From: Trachythela sp. YZ-2020
Lineage: Eukaryota; Cnidaria; Anthozoa; Malacalcyonacea; Clavulariidae
DNA: 64,000 nt
Assembly (NCBI GenBank): GCA_016169945.1
Contig: JADLSH010000236.1
Coordinates: forward strand, 4,574,001-4,638,000
Direction of reading: 5' to 3'
Below are positions 27,401-42,400 of this stretch, one piece after another. The translations under genes and the position numbers were made by a program. Numbering within the stretch: the stretch's first letter is position 1; each line of letters starts with the position of its first letter. The notes under the pieces are model-generated. The model saw only the letters and a program-made list of their open reading frames with translations, did not search any database and was not told the DNA's origin.

Positions 27401-30400
27401 ATTCAGTATCTTCATCACCTCTGGAATTGTGTATAACACTAACTCTGTTGCTTTCGGATTTCACCTGATGTAGTTGTAGAAAGAACGCATGCAGTGAGTT
27501 TATGAATTAGTTAATAGATATAGAGAAATAGAAAAAGCAGACTTTCATCAAAAGACATTGATATGGGGGAAATACGAGAGAAGGGGTAAAGAGTTTACTA
27601 CAAGTTTCCATAAATAGAGTTTTCCTCATCTTCAGAAAACGTCTTCTTTAATCCAAATCAATTTCCACAGAGCACTAGGGCACTGAAATCAAAGGGCAGT
27701 AGGGCACCTCTGCCAAACTTTCCCCTCCTGTGCCTCAATTCCAGCGTCCGTGCCAGCAGTATAGTGTAGAATTTAGAGGGATAGCCTATATCTTGGAAAA
27801 AGCGAAAGCCCGCTTGCCCGTTAACGTACTTGGCACAATATTGGGTAGGCAGGGGCACGAACGGTATCCGTACTAATCTAATGAATACTAATAATCCGTA
27901 CTTGAATCTGTAATTCCATAACATAGAAAGGGGGATGATATGAAAATCACACATTTTTGCATAGTTCAATGATATGGAAATTATAGTAGAAAAGCATTGA
28001 AAAACACAGTTGAATGATATGAAAATTCAATATGTCAAACCATTCCTACCATTTGATCTAAAGCAGCAGCAAGGAGTTTTCGTCCTTCAGGTTGTCTCAA
28101 GTCAGTGATAATCCAGTACGTGATCGGTCGCAGCTCCATTTCTGCAACGCAAAGGTGTCCAACATTTTACATGGAAAACCTACATTACGCAAGCAAATCC
28201 GAGTGGAATCTCAGGTGCACCATCTTACACTTCAAACATCTAACCAGGGTAAGAGTTAACCTGGAGCGAATTTGACTTTGTATAGTAGTAGAATATTATC
28301 TAAACCTTTGCCATACATGTAGTAATATGCAATATATGAACTGCACTTTACGAGAGACATGCAGAATTTGATAACAGAGGAATATGTTACATTTGATAAG
28401 CACTATACTTTTAGGAAAATGTCTCTCTCCCAGTCGACTAAAGCTGTCGAATGCGCAGCAGCTTCACGGAAGGATAACTTGCGATTGGCTAGTGTCCCAA
28501 TCAAGGCAAACTGGGAAGCGTTGTTACGGACACATTTGAAAATTGCGATGTTTTCATTTCACGAATGTTTCCCTTGGCCCACCAAGGCCACCATTCAAAA
28601 CAATGTTGCGGAACAAAATTGGTTTCCAAGAAATAAAAATGTTTCCTAATACAAATACAGAAACACATTCTGTTTCTCAAGAAGTTTTGTTATGGAAACA
28701 ATGACTCATGGTTTTCCCTGGACGTTATTAAGATGCACGTCAGAGCATCACGTGACACAGTTCTTAGAACATGTACGCACCATTTTTTCCAATAAAATAA
28801 TTCATATGTCGTCCGACAATATCAACAAGATGGTCATTTCCAAGAGCATTTATTTCTTCAATTGTAGTTGGAATATCGCCTGTAAACAAATACATAAGAC
28901 ACAAATTTCGTATTAAACTGTTCGATAGTTTTTGAGTTCTTGCTGGCGGCAAACAAACACACAATAAACAAACCGATATGAAAACATAATCTCCAAAACA
29001 CGAGGAATGGTGTATTTTTCCTTCTCACCTTCTAGTCTGATGACTTGTGCATAATATAATCCCAGTTAATAATATCGATCCCGCATAGTTGGATCATTGC
29101 GATGTATTGAAATAATGTACTGTACTTCATGTACTGTATTCAGCTCGTGCAGTCAAGTGAGAATATTAATGTCATACTAAATATTCTGCTATTTCGGGTG
29201 GTATTATCGTGGATTTCATCAAAGTGCCGTTTTTGCTTATATCTCGCGAAATAGTGAGAGGTAAGAGAGGCTGGTTAAACGTGATTGCCTGTTAAATGTT
29301 CTTCACAAATATCAATGTTTCACGTGAGAACATACAATTATGTTTTTACCAGGGACTGTTCATGCTTAGTTGCAGACGAAAAAAGACAATTTTCGTAAAA
29401 AGATAAGTCGAAAAAAGTGACTTGCTTCAGTGCATCAAAAGTATTTCACTATAGCGGAGACGTCATGGTAATCATATACCCAGGTCTGAAAATATAAAAC
29501 ACTGATCTACCTGTCCATGGTCTTCCAACAAGATCAATACGAGGTTTTGTAAAATCCTGGATGATGGTATTTAGCCTTTTAACAACATTTGGTTTTTCCA
29601 TAATATATTCATAGACATCCATGCTATCACGAAGTTGATTCTAAAATTAAAACAATTGGGGTACATCGTTAATGGCGACCTCGCAGAGTATGATACGAAG
29701 GTGCGTTACAGTAAAATGATACTAATAAACATAATTCAGTTGAACCTCCCATTAACGGAGACCAACGGGCAACTTATCTAAAATGTCTTTTAACTAGAGA
29801 TGTCCGCTGGATTGCTTTGTGCACATCCTTAAGCCAAAGCCGTAGCACTCAGTTATGAACGCAACTCAAAAGCCTTATTCAAGTCCGGTCTGAATATGAT
29901 AATGTATGCACCCGAATTGATCACTTGTTTCATAGGTTGGAAAAGAACGTGAACTACGAGAATTGAAGTAATAAACAAACTTATGAAAGATTCTAATTTA
30001 CGTTCGACCTTCACATTTGTAGGATTCAAACTCAATTATCATAATTGTTTTAATGTAGGTTTATAGAACTTTTATCAAAATTCATTTATTCATTAAATGT
30101 AAATATAAAAGACTTCAAACACATTTGAGCAAACTATATCGAGAAGTCAACATCATAGTTTAGAACGAACTACACGCTACACGAACGAACGATAAACTCA
30201 ATCAAGATCAACATACTGTCGATCGCCCAGTTGAGGAAATATCTGTAAGTTATATTTATTCTGATTATATTTTGTAGTTAAGCTTTAGATAGGTAATTTA
30301 TTTATTTGTATTTATAGTTGAACGGTATTAGATGTATTATAAAGAATTTTGATTGATACGTGATATATGAGTTCGTTGTCTTGATTTGGGCGGTTGAGAA

Positions 30401-33400
30401 GTAACAACATTGTTACCTACACTTTATACAAGGGATGAGCCGATAATTGGTACTTCTTGGGCTTATCGCGGTTATCGGCCGATAACATCAATATATATCG
30501 GCATATCTCGTCTTTTTCGATGCTAGACATGCTTGCCTTTTCAGTTGTTTTTCTTGTTACATATTTCCATATATTATCACGAAAAACGAGTCACATTACA
30601 AAACGCATTTGGTTTCAACAATGAAACTGTCAAATTTGGATTATCTATTCAATTTTGTAGATGCCCACGAGCGGCTCATCCGTATACTTTATACGCCAGT
30701 AATATAGCATACCGTGTATACTGCTTGTTGCAATGGTCCTGTCTGTATCATTATTTCCCTGCCAATCATTTCTTCAACTATACTGATCTAAAGACGTCAA
30801 ACAAACACAATTATGGCAATAATAATAATAATAATAATATTCTACACATCTTTTATAGGTATATGGTGTTAAAATTCATCCGTTACAAGTCCTGTATCTA
30901 TGTATTATTAAAAGCTAGTAAAAATATTAATAAGTCATATGTCATAAGCTAATTTAAAAAGATGCGTCTTTAAGTTGGATTTAAAAGTATTAATATCAGT
31001 TATAGACCTGATATCCATGAACACGTAATGATTTTTGTATGCATTAGCAAAGTGAATGAAGATCTCGCAAATTTCGTGGTTAGCTGGGATCATATGAACA
31101 AGTTCTAACTACAGTAGATAAAAGTCTCAACATCCGTAGACTACCTTCCTAGTTGAGATGCGTGTACTTACCCCCCCCCCCACAACCCTGGACCTGTTAA
31201 CAGTGGATATCGTATACTGTATCATTGGAAATAATATAGAGAAGTAATAAAATGAGCAAAGCTTACGCCGCAGGTTCGTTTCTGCCACGTTCAAATCCCG
31301 ATGCAAAAAAGCTCCGTTAACGTTGGCATAAGTTAAGTCTCAAGCCTACGCCCTGGTTACATACTGTACCCAAATGTACCGAAATCTAACATAGTATTAA
31401 TACAGTATATGAATGAGATTTACAGTACATCAAACGTGTTTAGTCGCTAATACAACCTCTTCAATATCCAACGGAACACCATTCATTACAGTTTGTGGTA
31501 GTCGTCGCAGTCCAATATGATCAAAGAAAACTTTCGCAGACTATGAAAAAACAAAATCTCATTTCACATGAACACGTAATGATTTTTGTATGCATTAGCA
31601 AAGTGAATGAAGATCTCGCAAATTTTGCGTTTCGTTGTTAGCTGGGATCATATGAACAAGTTCTAACTACAGTAGATAAAAGTCTCAACATCCGTAGACT
31701 ACCTTCCTAGTTGAGATGCGTGTACTTACCCCCTCCCCACCCTGGACCTGTTAACAGACGTGTACCCAATACAACATTTTGCAAATGCTAATTTATTCTA
31801 GTTCCTGTCCTCCGCGAGGGCATAACTAGAAGTACTCGGCCACATTGTTAACCCCATGTGAAAGAACTGGGAAGAGCCAAATACTGACTTTTTGTTCCCA
31901 GGGAAAACTGGGACTAGAAGAAATATGCATTTTCGAAAAGGTGTATTAGGAGGATACAAGCCTTTCTGAAATTATCATGATCAGTATTTAGTCTTAATAT
32001 TTCGATTCATAAATATGGCAGCCACATGCAAATGTCCTGAGTGCACCTCTCTGGTTGAGAGGCGGGTTACCACGCCCCCCCTTTCCTTCCCCAGGCCTTA
32101 CAAAAGACATGTACTGAGGAAACAAACCTTTCTCGAATCATCATGATCAGTATCTGGTCCTAATATTTCGTCAGCTTCTTCTTGACTATATTGTTTCTTA
32201 AACTGGGTATATACCTCATCTGCTGTAGGAATACCATCGCTGTTCGCGTACAACTGAAAAACCCCACTAAGGTTACAACTTAGGTTACAACACACAGATG
32301 GTCAACAGATAATATATCAACAAGACAGTCGTTTATTCATTTATTTATTTTTTTGTATGCAGTTAAACCTTATTAAATTATCTATCCAACGGGCAATTCT
32401 AATTAATGATCTTTTGAAATGTTATCTCCTGTGTTCGTTAATTAAAGATTCGACTGAAAAGACACACTGACTAAGAGAGTGTGAAAAGGGTGGACCTGCG
32501 CCTCGATTACGCTGAACAATCTCTCACAACTGAGTGAAATTCGTATTTTTTCCTAAGGTCTCTGGAAGATAGCTGATTAACTAAGTAACTGAGCAACTAA
32601 GTTGTAACAAGGTTTATTTCAACTATTAAAACATAATATCCTTTACATTAAAAAAATTAATATCAAAGTTGAACCAGAAAGGTTTGATCACTGAAAATTG
32701 TAGCAACAAAGGGGCCTGAATATGTTTGCAACCTAAATTCTAACCCCCATCTGTCCAACAGACGCTTTAGACAAACAAAGAGTCGAAAAATTTTCAATGT
32801 GAATTGAGATAAGTTTACCTTAGTTAAGAATGTAAAAGCAGGATCAGGTCCGTCATCATTATTAATAAAATAAAATGCTCGAGCGATGCCAACAGCAGCG
32901 TCATTTCTTCCATCAATATTATCACCTGCTTCAGTCACTAGAGCTAGACCAAACCTAAACAAATATATGGACAAGAAATATAATAACTGGTTTCTGCAAA
33001 GAAGAAATATGTCAAGTGAGCTACCTGATTGGCATTTGATTTTGAATCATTTCATCAGCAATATTGATAAGTTCTGACGTGGTTGAGGCCACAGGATCAA
33101 CACATAGTACCTGAAATAAAGTGAAGTTTCTGTTTTATCTTCTTATTTAAGGTTTTGTACACAAATATTTTGGTTAATGAAACATTGTGAACGTAAATGG
33201 CTGCTTCTTCTTCACTCTTAAATTGATTTTGAAAAGCACTCGTCTAAAGTGGACATAGACTCCTAGAGATAAATCATATTGCATAATACTGTACAATTTA
33301 ACAATAAAATTATTCTTAGAATGCAGTAACAAAGCTAACAAACAGAACTCTCATGTGTAAACAGAGATACTTACCAAATTGAATATATTCTTTGCAATAT

Positions 33401-36400
33401 ATCTCAACATGCCCATAAATGTTGGCCGCAACAACTAAATAACGGAGATCAAACAAAAAATAAGAAGAATGGGGAATATTCAACAACCATCCACTGAAAT
33501 GAAGAGTGAAGGTCAAAATCGTAAGATATAGTATGAGTTAGGGCTGGTTAACATCGTGAAAGGGTAGCGGCTGTTAGTCTACATGCTTGCTGTAGGGTGA
33601 CCCTGCATGGAAGTACAGTAGATTACCCTATCAGCAGATAGTAGTTTTGTTTACATTATTATAACACATGTAACGCGCCAGCTAGATGAGCTTTACAATA
33701 AAACACAAAGTAAAAGACCACAGCATTGAAATGCAGCAAACAAAGAACGAAGAATATAACTTGCCGCTAAAACGTCTCATTTATAGATGTCATTTTCGAA
33801 CAGTGTGGAAAAACATATATTTAAACTCACCTCAGTAACAGAAGACGGCCAGTCACGATACTGACCATCACGCTCGAGGTCATTAACAAACTACAAGAAA
33901 TAATATAAATATAGACATAAATAGTTTTTCCACCGGCCGCAGTATCTTGGGTCGTATTAAAAGATACAGTCAAACCTCACTGCAAAAAAAGCATTTTTAT
34001 ATTTGAGTAGATTTTACTCATTTTTTGAGTAATTGTATTGTTTACTCAATAATTTGAGTAAATTTTACTCACCTGTTCGGTAAAGACCACTATACTCCTT
34101 CATGTGAGTAAACAACAACTCAAAATTTTGAGTAAAATGCCTTGAGTAACTGTTACTCATAAAAATTGCGTATCACTTACTCAACAATGAGTAAATTACT
34201 AAGTAAACTTTACTCAAAGGTATGAGTATATTTCCTCGACTCAATATTTTGAGTAAAATCAAATTTTTACTCTTTTATTGAGTAAACGAAATATTTACTC
34301 AAAATCTTGAGTTAATGTATGTTTAAGATTGACTCAATATTTTGAGTAAACAACAACTCAATATCTATATTTTGAGTAAACAACAACTCAATATTTTGCG
34401 TAAACTCTAAATCTATATTTTGAGTAAGCAACAACTCAACATTTTGCGTAAACTCTAAATCTACATTTAATAAACTATGCAGTACAAATATAATAATATA
34501 TATACATATATACTGATATACAGGCATCCTTTAAATTCTTCCTTTCGTACTTCAATTTACTGTAAACAATCCACTCTATAGCGCAAAACAACAAACGATT
34601 TCTTTGCATTGCTGCCAAATCCCTGATGGATTCCCAATGGATGAAAATCCTGCAAATCGTCTTGCTTGATAAAATTAACATCATGACAAGGTATCACTTC
34701 GTAAGCATTAAGAGATTCTGAATATTCCAGCACTTCCAAAGTATGGTACTGGAATATAATATCCCCCAAGACAAGAATCACTTTCATTATTTTCCCAAGG
34801 GTTGGCTGACCATAATTTAGCCCAGTAACAATGACACAGCCTACAGAATAGCGAGTACCATATATCTTAACCCAAGACATCCTGCAAGACAAAGTTGACA
34901 ATTACACCTTGAATAGGGATTAGAACAATTACACCTTGAATATAGGGATGCAATCATTCTAATTATCACCCTAAATAGGAGCTGTCTGCAACCCTCAGAC
35001 TGCTCGAAGCGCCTTGAGATAGAGGGTTTCAATTTTGCTTTGGACACATGCACAACACTTAGGTGAAAAGAGTCCGTCAATGCTCTACCAAAATCAAGTG
35101 GGATTTTTCCAGGTACTCTGGTTTCCTCCTGCAGGGAATGTTGCTAACTAACCCTTCCAGTGTATTTAGCTGTGCTCCATGGTCATACACGAGTCATAGT
35201 ATGGTAGCCACAGGCACCCTGAGAAAACGTTCTATACTCAATCTGGTTGAGCGGCATCCTTCGCAATTCAGCTTAGCTCTGAGCCTCAAAATAAGGATGA
35301 AGCACACTCCCACTTACTTACATACCACAAAACAATTAAATTGCTTACATATTAACTTACACTATAACTTTAGTGTCATCAGTGATTACATCATCAAATT
35401 CATTAAGAGCATCACCAAAATGACCATCAGAGACAGTGGTTTCTTCCCCTAAAAGATAAAAATGCAATGTGAGAACATGACACACATTGACACAACATGC
35501 CGGATTTATATAGATATACAGCAGGAGCCGGTTGTTCAAAAGCCGGTTAACTTAACCCTGGGTTAGTGATAACTTTCATACAAGTTTCCCGACATCGGTT
35601 ATATTAACATGAATACTTTTTTCTATCAACCTTGTACTGGGCGATAGAAGTTTTTGTTTATATAGTCTTGAAATAAACAAACATGTAGAAGTATAAAAAC
35701 CAGAACAGCAGATTAAAATTTAACCCAGGGTTAGCGTTAACCGGCTTTTGAACAACCGGCCCCAGATCATTATAGCCTGCAAACAAGACATTAACCATTC
35801 ATTTCCAATGCATTTCCTTTTCTCCAACAATGCATTCTCCACATCATTTTATATAAATTGCACACCTGGTCCTTGTTCGATAGAAGCTTTGTAAAATCCT
35901 CCTCCTGCTTTCTGCAACAAGTAAGCTTGAAGAGCTTGATGTCTTCTAGCAAGTGAATAATCAATATTTTTGAAATTATTGATTTTATCCACCAGCTTCT
36001 TGAAGTAATTATGTTTCGCTTCAAATCTCATAGACCAATTTTGAACCAAAGGCCCTCTTCTAAAATATACAAAGTTGCATGCTAAAATTTAGTTTTGGTC
36101 ACTCAATAAAGACACCCATTGAACTGAATTGTTTCAAATCATGCCAAATACACTGGGTTCGATTAATTTAGCATATCACCAACACCAAAATTTATCACTA
36201 AAATATAATGCAGTCTCCCATTAACCATTGATAGCCCATTGGTCACTTTAGTATTTTACTCTTGCTAATACCAGACAATTTTACTTGTCAGTTGGAGACC
36301 TCCTGCATGGTCTAAAGGGTTAAGATGCGCAATTAGTTGCCTAAGACAGAGGAAAATAATAACAGGTAGGGTCAACCCCAACTAATGTTTACCAGAAAAA

Positions 36401-39400
36401 GTACTATAATTTACCTTACTATCTGGCGAGAATAATGAACCATATAATGTTGTTTGGGTATAACTCTTCGGTCATAGAGCTCGGTGAATTGTTCCAAATA
36501 CTCTTCAACCAAAACAGCTAGGTATGCAGCCAATTCTGTACTGCACGATGGGGCAAAAACTATTTCCTCAATTTTAAGCAAACAGAGGAAGTTCTCCCAG
36601 TTGTCATTTAGATCTTCTGTTATAATATCCGCCAACATTAATGGAAGCATTCGGGAAAGACACCACATTTGTGAAGCTGGAAATAGTAAAGCAGAATAAT
36701 GATGGTGTGCATACAACTTACAAACTGTATCCAAATATCTATATCACCATTGATACAAACTGTGATAAAATTTAATACAGTACCTGTTTGGGATATTGAT
36801 GCTGCATCAGATGAGAAGATTTGTTGCTTTAGCGGACTTGGTTTGTTTTTCTGATCAATTGGTCCATAATTGAAAGTTGCAATTCTCTCATTTAATTCAT
36901 CCAATGTAATCAGTTTATAAACTTGAATAACCTTTCTTATCAGCATCTTTACCTCCAGTGGTAAAACTCCTTCAAGCTGATCATGCATGATATCCAAGTC
37001 CAGGCCCTCAATTACATGGAAGTATCGTGACTTGTTAAGAACTGATGATCTTTTCACACCATACACAGGAATCATGGTTGGGTCTTCTGCTACCAATTCA
37101 CAGTGCCTTTTATGCATTTCAGGCGTTCTAAGTTGGAAACATTCTTCTCTAAACTAAACAAAATAGTTGTACATTACTTAGCTAATCTATTTTATTTTTT
37201 GCGGTCCGGTATCCAGTTAAATGGTGCGTTTTGATTGGCTAACGAGCGGTCCGGTATCCTGCTATCCGGACCACATACCGGACCGTTGCGTGAGCAAAAC
37301 AAAACAAAACAAAACTTGCAAATTTCCAAGGTTTTAAATGCTATTTTTAAAAAAATATTTATGATTGTTTTATAAACTTTACACCAAAATGTACAGTGAA
37401 GACGATAGTCACAGTGAAAGTGAATTCTATTACCCTGACGAGATGGAAAAAGAAAACAACTTGGACGATGAATGAATGAAATTCATTGCAGTTTCATACC
37501 TGTAGTTGATTTCTTAGACCGCTAAAAATAAAAATGTTATCTAATGGCTTAACTCAGTCCGGATAGGGGAATACTGTGCCCTCAGTCGTGAAAACGGCTC
37601 CGTTTTCACGACTTCGGGCACAGTATTCCCCTATCCGGACCTCGCAGCCATTAAATAACATATATATATTATATGATGGCTGTTGCTTTTGGAAGTTCAA
37701 AACTTCAGGTTGGCTGGAGGCTACCAACAAAATATTTTCAAAACACACACTGGCGACACTACAGTATAGTATGTTAAGTACAAATATACATTACCAGATG
37801 TTGAATTTCATTGCGTGTAGCCATGCACACCCGACAGATTCTTAACGAGCTAAAACTCTCTATGAATCCGCCAATGGTATGTGCCCCAAGATTATCACAA
37901 GAGAATGGACCGATGCTTCCTCTAAATGCCCGATCAGCACCATCAACATTTATGATCACTCCATTATCCTACAGAATGGAAGAGTAGTTTGTGAAATACA
38001 ACTCATAATCAGATAATGAATACTACATTGCTCTAGTATAATAGTAAGTAAACATATTGCAACGGTGCACTTGAAAAAGTGACACAATTACCCTAAAAAT
38101 ATACAAAATAGGATCAATAAAGCAACAAAATTGATCAGTTATTTTCCTCTTACCGATTCAAGAGCATTGATGTCTCGCATGAAAGGGGCCAAGATTTTAT
38201 CTATCCCATATTTCTTGATCAATTCGACCTTGCACAAAGCAAACAACTGGATCATATTGATAGAGGAACGGTAACGTGGTCTAATATTGCCAATCGTAAA
38301 GTAAAATGCACCTTGAAAAAAAAGTTGAAGAAACTGAGAAGATGGAACAGTGATTGCTAACATTTTACAAGCTTTCCAGGTTTAATTTTAAAAAGCTAAT
38401 TATATTTATTTAATTGCCCGCAAATATTTTTGTTCTTTAAGTTGAGTTAGACCTAATTCAAAATTCACACTTGCATGTGCCAAACCTAATTTGTTACCTC
38501 TGGTCTGCGCATGGGGTCCCCTCTAACCAGTTTGAAACAATGTAGCACTAAAGCAAACTAAATATATTATAGGCACGACTGTTGTTGTCAAACTGAATGT
38601 TGTTGTCAACTTTATTCAGCCTAGACCTGGGGCCTTCTATTTATATTTCAAAGCTTTTTCACAAGAGAAAACTGGAACCAAGGCAATTTAAGGGCAAGGT
38701 GAAGGAAGAGGGAAAGCGAGTACTGCCGCTGCATGGCAGGGCAAAGGCCTTACATGTGAAGGCTGGAACTCATTCAAATAACTAAATAACTGATTCAAAC
38801 CTTGCGCTTATCATATTCTTAATTCTTCAAATTAGGTTTGGCACATGATAAGTGTGACGCTTGAACTTTGCCTTAATTACCTAACTTGTGCTTCTTTGTT
38901 TTGGAGCCAAGAGGGTTTGTGACTTCAAAATCATCATAATAGCCATGAAGGTATAAAACGAATCTAAACTCTCCAAACAAAGGATGCTCCTTAAAGGCCT
39001 CACCATCACAGAAGTCTTTAAGAGTGCCATCTGTACTGTTGTGTGGATTATAGACCTATAACATAAAGAACATTGGCTAATCATTTGTGCTGAGTTTGCA
39101 TATTTGAAAACTGGTAGAGAGGCAGTCAAGTCTATTCTATCTTCAATGCATACACATCACATTTTATAAATATGGTGTGCGCAAAATGTAAACAAACCGC
39201 TCTTCTGGCGACGGACTTGACCGCCTCTTTAACATATAACATATTAATAAAGCCCAGGGGATAAGGTCATAGCCCCGTAAAGGAGTTTAAATTTTCTTAG
39301 AATATCAATATTTTGCTTTGTTGTAGAAATTGATTCATAGTTTTAAACTCTTGCACAAGAATAAGTGGGCCGGTTGCCAATAGCAACTCAACTCATACAT

Positions 39401-42400
39401 CCACACATGGCAATATTAATTTTGAATAAAAATGTTAATTTTTTTTCAAAACAAGCTTACCTCTGTCAAAACATCTGGTTGATTTAGCAAAGCATTAATT
39501 GTTTTTAATATAGGAATGTACTGATACGTTTCCTTGATCATTCGTAGTTTTTTTTTCCCTTTTATTATCCGATATTCGCCTCGTTCACTAAGCACGATGC
39601 TTTGCGGCTCCTACAAAAATAATTTGAATCCAAAATTTCAAACACAGTGACAGTTATATTTTATATTTCAACCATATTTATTTTATACTTTGTACTTCTT
39701 TGTAATGTACGTACTTTAGTAGGCAGAGCAGTGCTTCCACTTTCAGAAATTAAAAAAATCCTTTTTTTGTCAATTTTTTGTCCTGATTTTCAATTAGTTT
39801 TCACCGAAATTTCCTTCAAAAACAATGAAATTTGATCGAAATTTCCTTCAAAGTTTGTCACAGAAAAGGCCGATAATTTGTAGGGGGTCCGAGGGCATGC
39901 TCCCCCGGAAAATTTTGAAAATATGAGGGTATTTCGTGCATTCTGAGAGCACTCTGATACCCAGATAATATACATTCAAATAGGTTTCATGCGCCGTTCT
40001 CATTATAGCCGTTCTCGTTAGAGCTAGAGCCAATTCTTCTTCGGTCAGGCAAAGGCATGCACCTGAATTACAGAAATCTTCAAATCATACTATCGTTTTC
40101 CAACAACACGCAAATACAATACTCTGTGTAAGTTAGACCACATAATTCTATTTTGCCTGAATATTAGTGAACCATTTGCCCGAATGATTTTAATCTCCAA
40201 ATTTTTTGGGGGGCAGGTGCCCCCCTGCCCCCACGGCCCGTACGCCTATGGAAAACACCCTATGTGGACATAACATTTCGCTGGATCTTAAAATTTATAT
40301 AGTTTCTCTTAGTTCCTGGGAAATTTTCACTAATTAGTATGTATTACACTTCAGGCATTGTTGATGGAGTGCTGTGTTTGCATTGGGGGTTTGCCCCCCC
40401 CCTCCCCCTGCACTGAGAAAAGTGAATATCCGCCACTGTTTCCGCACAACTGTGATATAAACTCAAAAATAACGAACACAGCTGATGAAGCAGATCTTGG
40501 CAAAAGTTAGCTCACTCACTGAGTGAGAGATCACATACAATCACTCCCCAAAACGTACCATTGATTGAAGGAGGACTCTGTCGTTGATCAGCAGGAACGT
40601 GATTGCTGTGTCACACTCTCAGTGAGTGTAAGTGAGCTTTTAGAATACAGGCGTTAACTATGGATTCGTAAGTTCGAAAATACTTACAACAAATTTGAAA
40701 TTCTCAACAAAATATTTTACTTGTAAGTATTCAGTAGCCAGCGGTTGTCTTGCTCTGGAAAACAAACTTGGTTGTTCTAATACATCGCTTAAACCATCAA
40801 TGTCTGAAATGTCAATATCGTTGGCAACCAAACATGATTTGACATCATTCTTTAATGTTTCCAGGCTTTGTTCCACAAGGCTTTCTGTGTTGTTCATAAT
40901 TGAATCCAACACCTGCTGAGTTAGTTGATTTTCTTCTTTGGTTTTTAGTATAAAAAGCGCAATAAATCTGGTCATACTGGGAACTGACTCTTGTACGTCT
41001 TCTTGGCCATTTTCATAGTTGTTTTCGTGTTCGCGACCATTCTCGTGTGTTGGATCATCCTGGCCGAAAAATTCCACATTGACTAGATGCTCTGCATGAT
41101 CTCCGTTTGTTAATACATCATTATGCCTTCGTCTTAGGTGCGACTTAAAAGACTCGAACTTCTTAAAACTTTGTTGGCACTGAGCACATGATATAGAAAA
41201 GTTTGGTTCACAACTATGAATAAACTTGATATGACGTAAAAGTTTTTTAAAACTTGTCGCGTTACATTCAGTGCAATATGGGCAATTAAACATACTGCCT
41301 GTAGCACCATAACTGTTTGAAAATCGAGTGCTAGTCAGTAAAGGAACATGATATGGAAGGTATCATGTAGCTGTGAAGTCATGATTGACGTGTAATTACC
41401 TATATTTATCCAATTCGGGGAGTTGCTATTTCTGCAGTAAGCTAATAACCACAATGTAAAACAAATTGAGCACGCAAGATGAGAAGGCACAGCTTTATTA
41501 GAAAATAATCCTACAGGCTCTGAAACTTAAGAAAATTTAGTTGGGAAAAAATCGTGTAAGTAAAGGCTCACATGCAGTGATTGGTTTTAACTGTTTGGTG
41601 TGCCTGGTGTCCCCGTCGTTCTCTATCAATATGTATTAGGAGTTTATTGCGTGTTTTTGCGTGTACGAAATTTGTTATATTTGGCGAAGCTAACTATATA
41701 AATAAGTTGAATATTTTTTCATATTAATTTAGTGAAGCCTTCAGATCTCACATCCGTTTATTTGACGTGGAATGTTAATGACCTATCAATGACGGATATA
41801 ATTAACATGGGAACCAATCATATACTGAATTTCATTTGGCGCGGACGATTAAAATGACTCAAATTTCATTGTCAGCTCCAGAGCTTTGTGAAGGTGCGCT
41901 CAAGGCTTTACTTGTGTTTGTGTCTTTGCGATAAAGCTAGCCGAATATTCTGAATATAAGTTTTTGTTGAGCTGAAAGAAAGATGTTGACAGTTGAGGAG
42001 ATTCAATCGTGGCTTGTCAAAGTTGGCTTTGCGGAGTACTGTCAGGCGTTCGAAGGTATGTTGTTCAGTGCGAATTGTTGCGCAAATATATTTTAGTTTA
42101 TGTTTTTGACTCCAAAGTTCAATCACGCACATAACGCATATATTAAAACTCCATCATTCAATCTTATAAACGAAATATGCTATATGTGAATACTGCCATG
42201 TGATTGTAAACACGCCTGAAAAACAAGATGTTTCAAGTGATTCAAATGCACTCCGAATTCACGACTCATGTATGACGAAAAATCACGTGCCGTAGCACAT
42301 ACATTAGACATTGTCATGATCCCAAAATACTTCGTATATATATATTGTTCCTATTCTTCTGAGGAAGAAAAGATGCATTGATGAAATATCCAATAATTGG

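Noticed and set aside
29853..30035. Candidate for the missing UGGT exon (text PDLNKAFEL resembling F-Q-x-A-V-Y)
   Set aside because: No donor site nearby and the resemblance covers only a few residues.
30533..30952. 139-codon ORF
   Set aside because: Low-complexity, ends in Asn-rich AAT repeats, no domain, no neighbour in phase.
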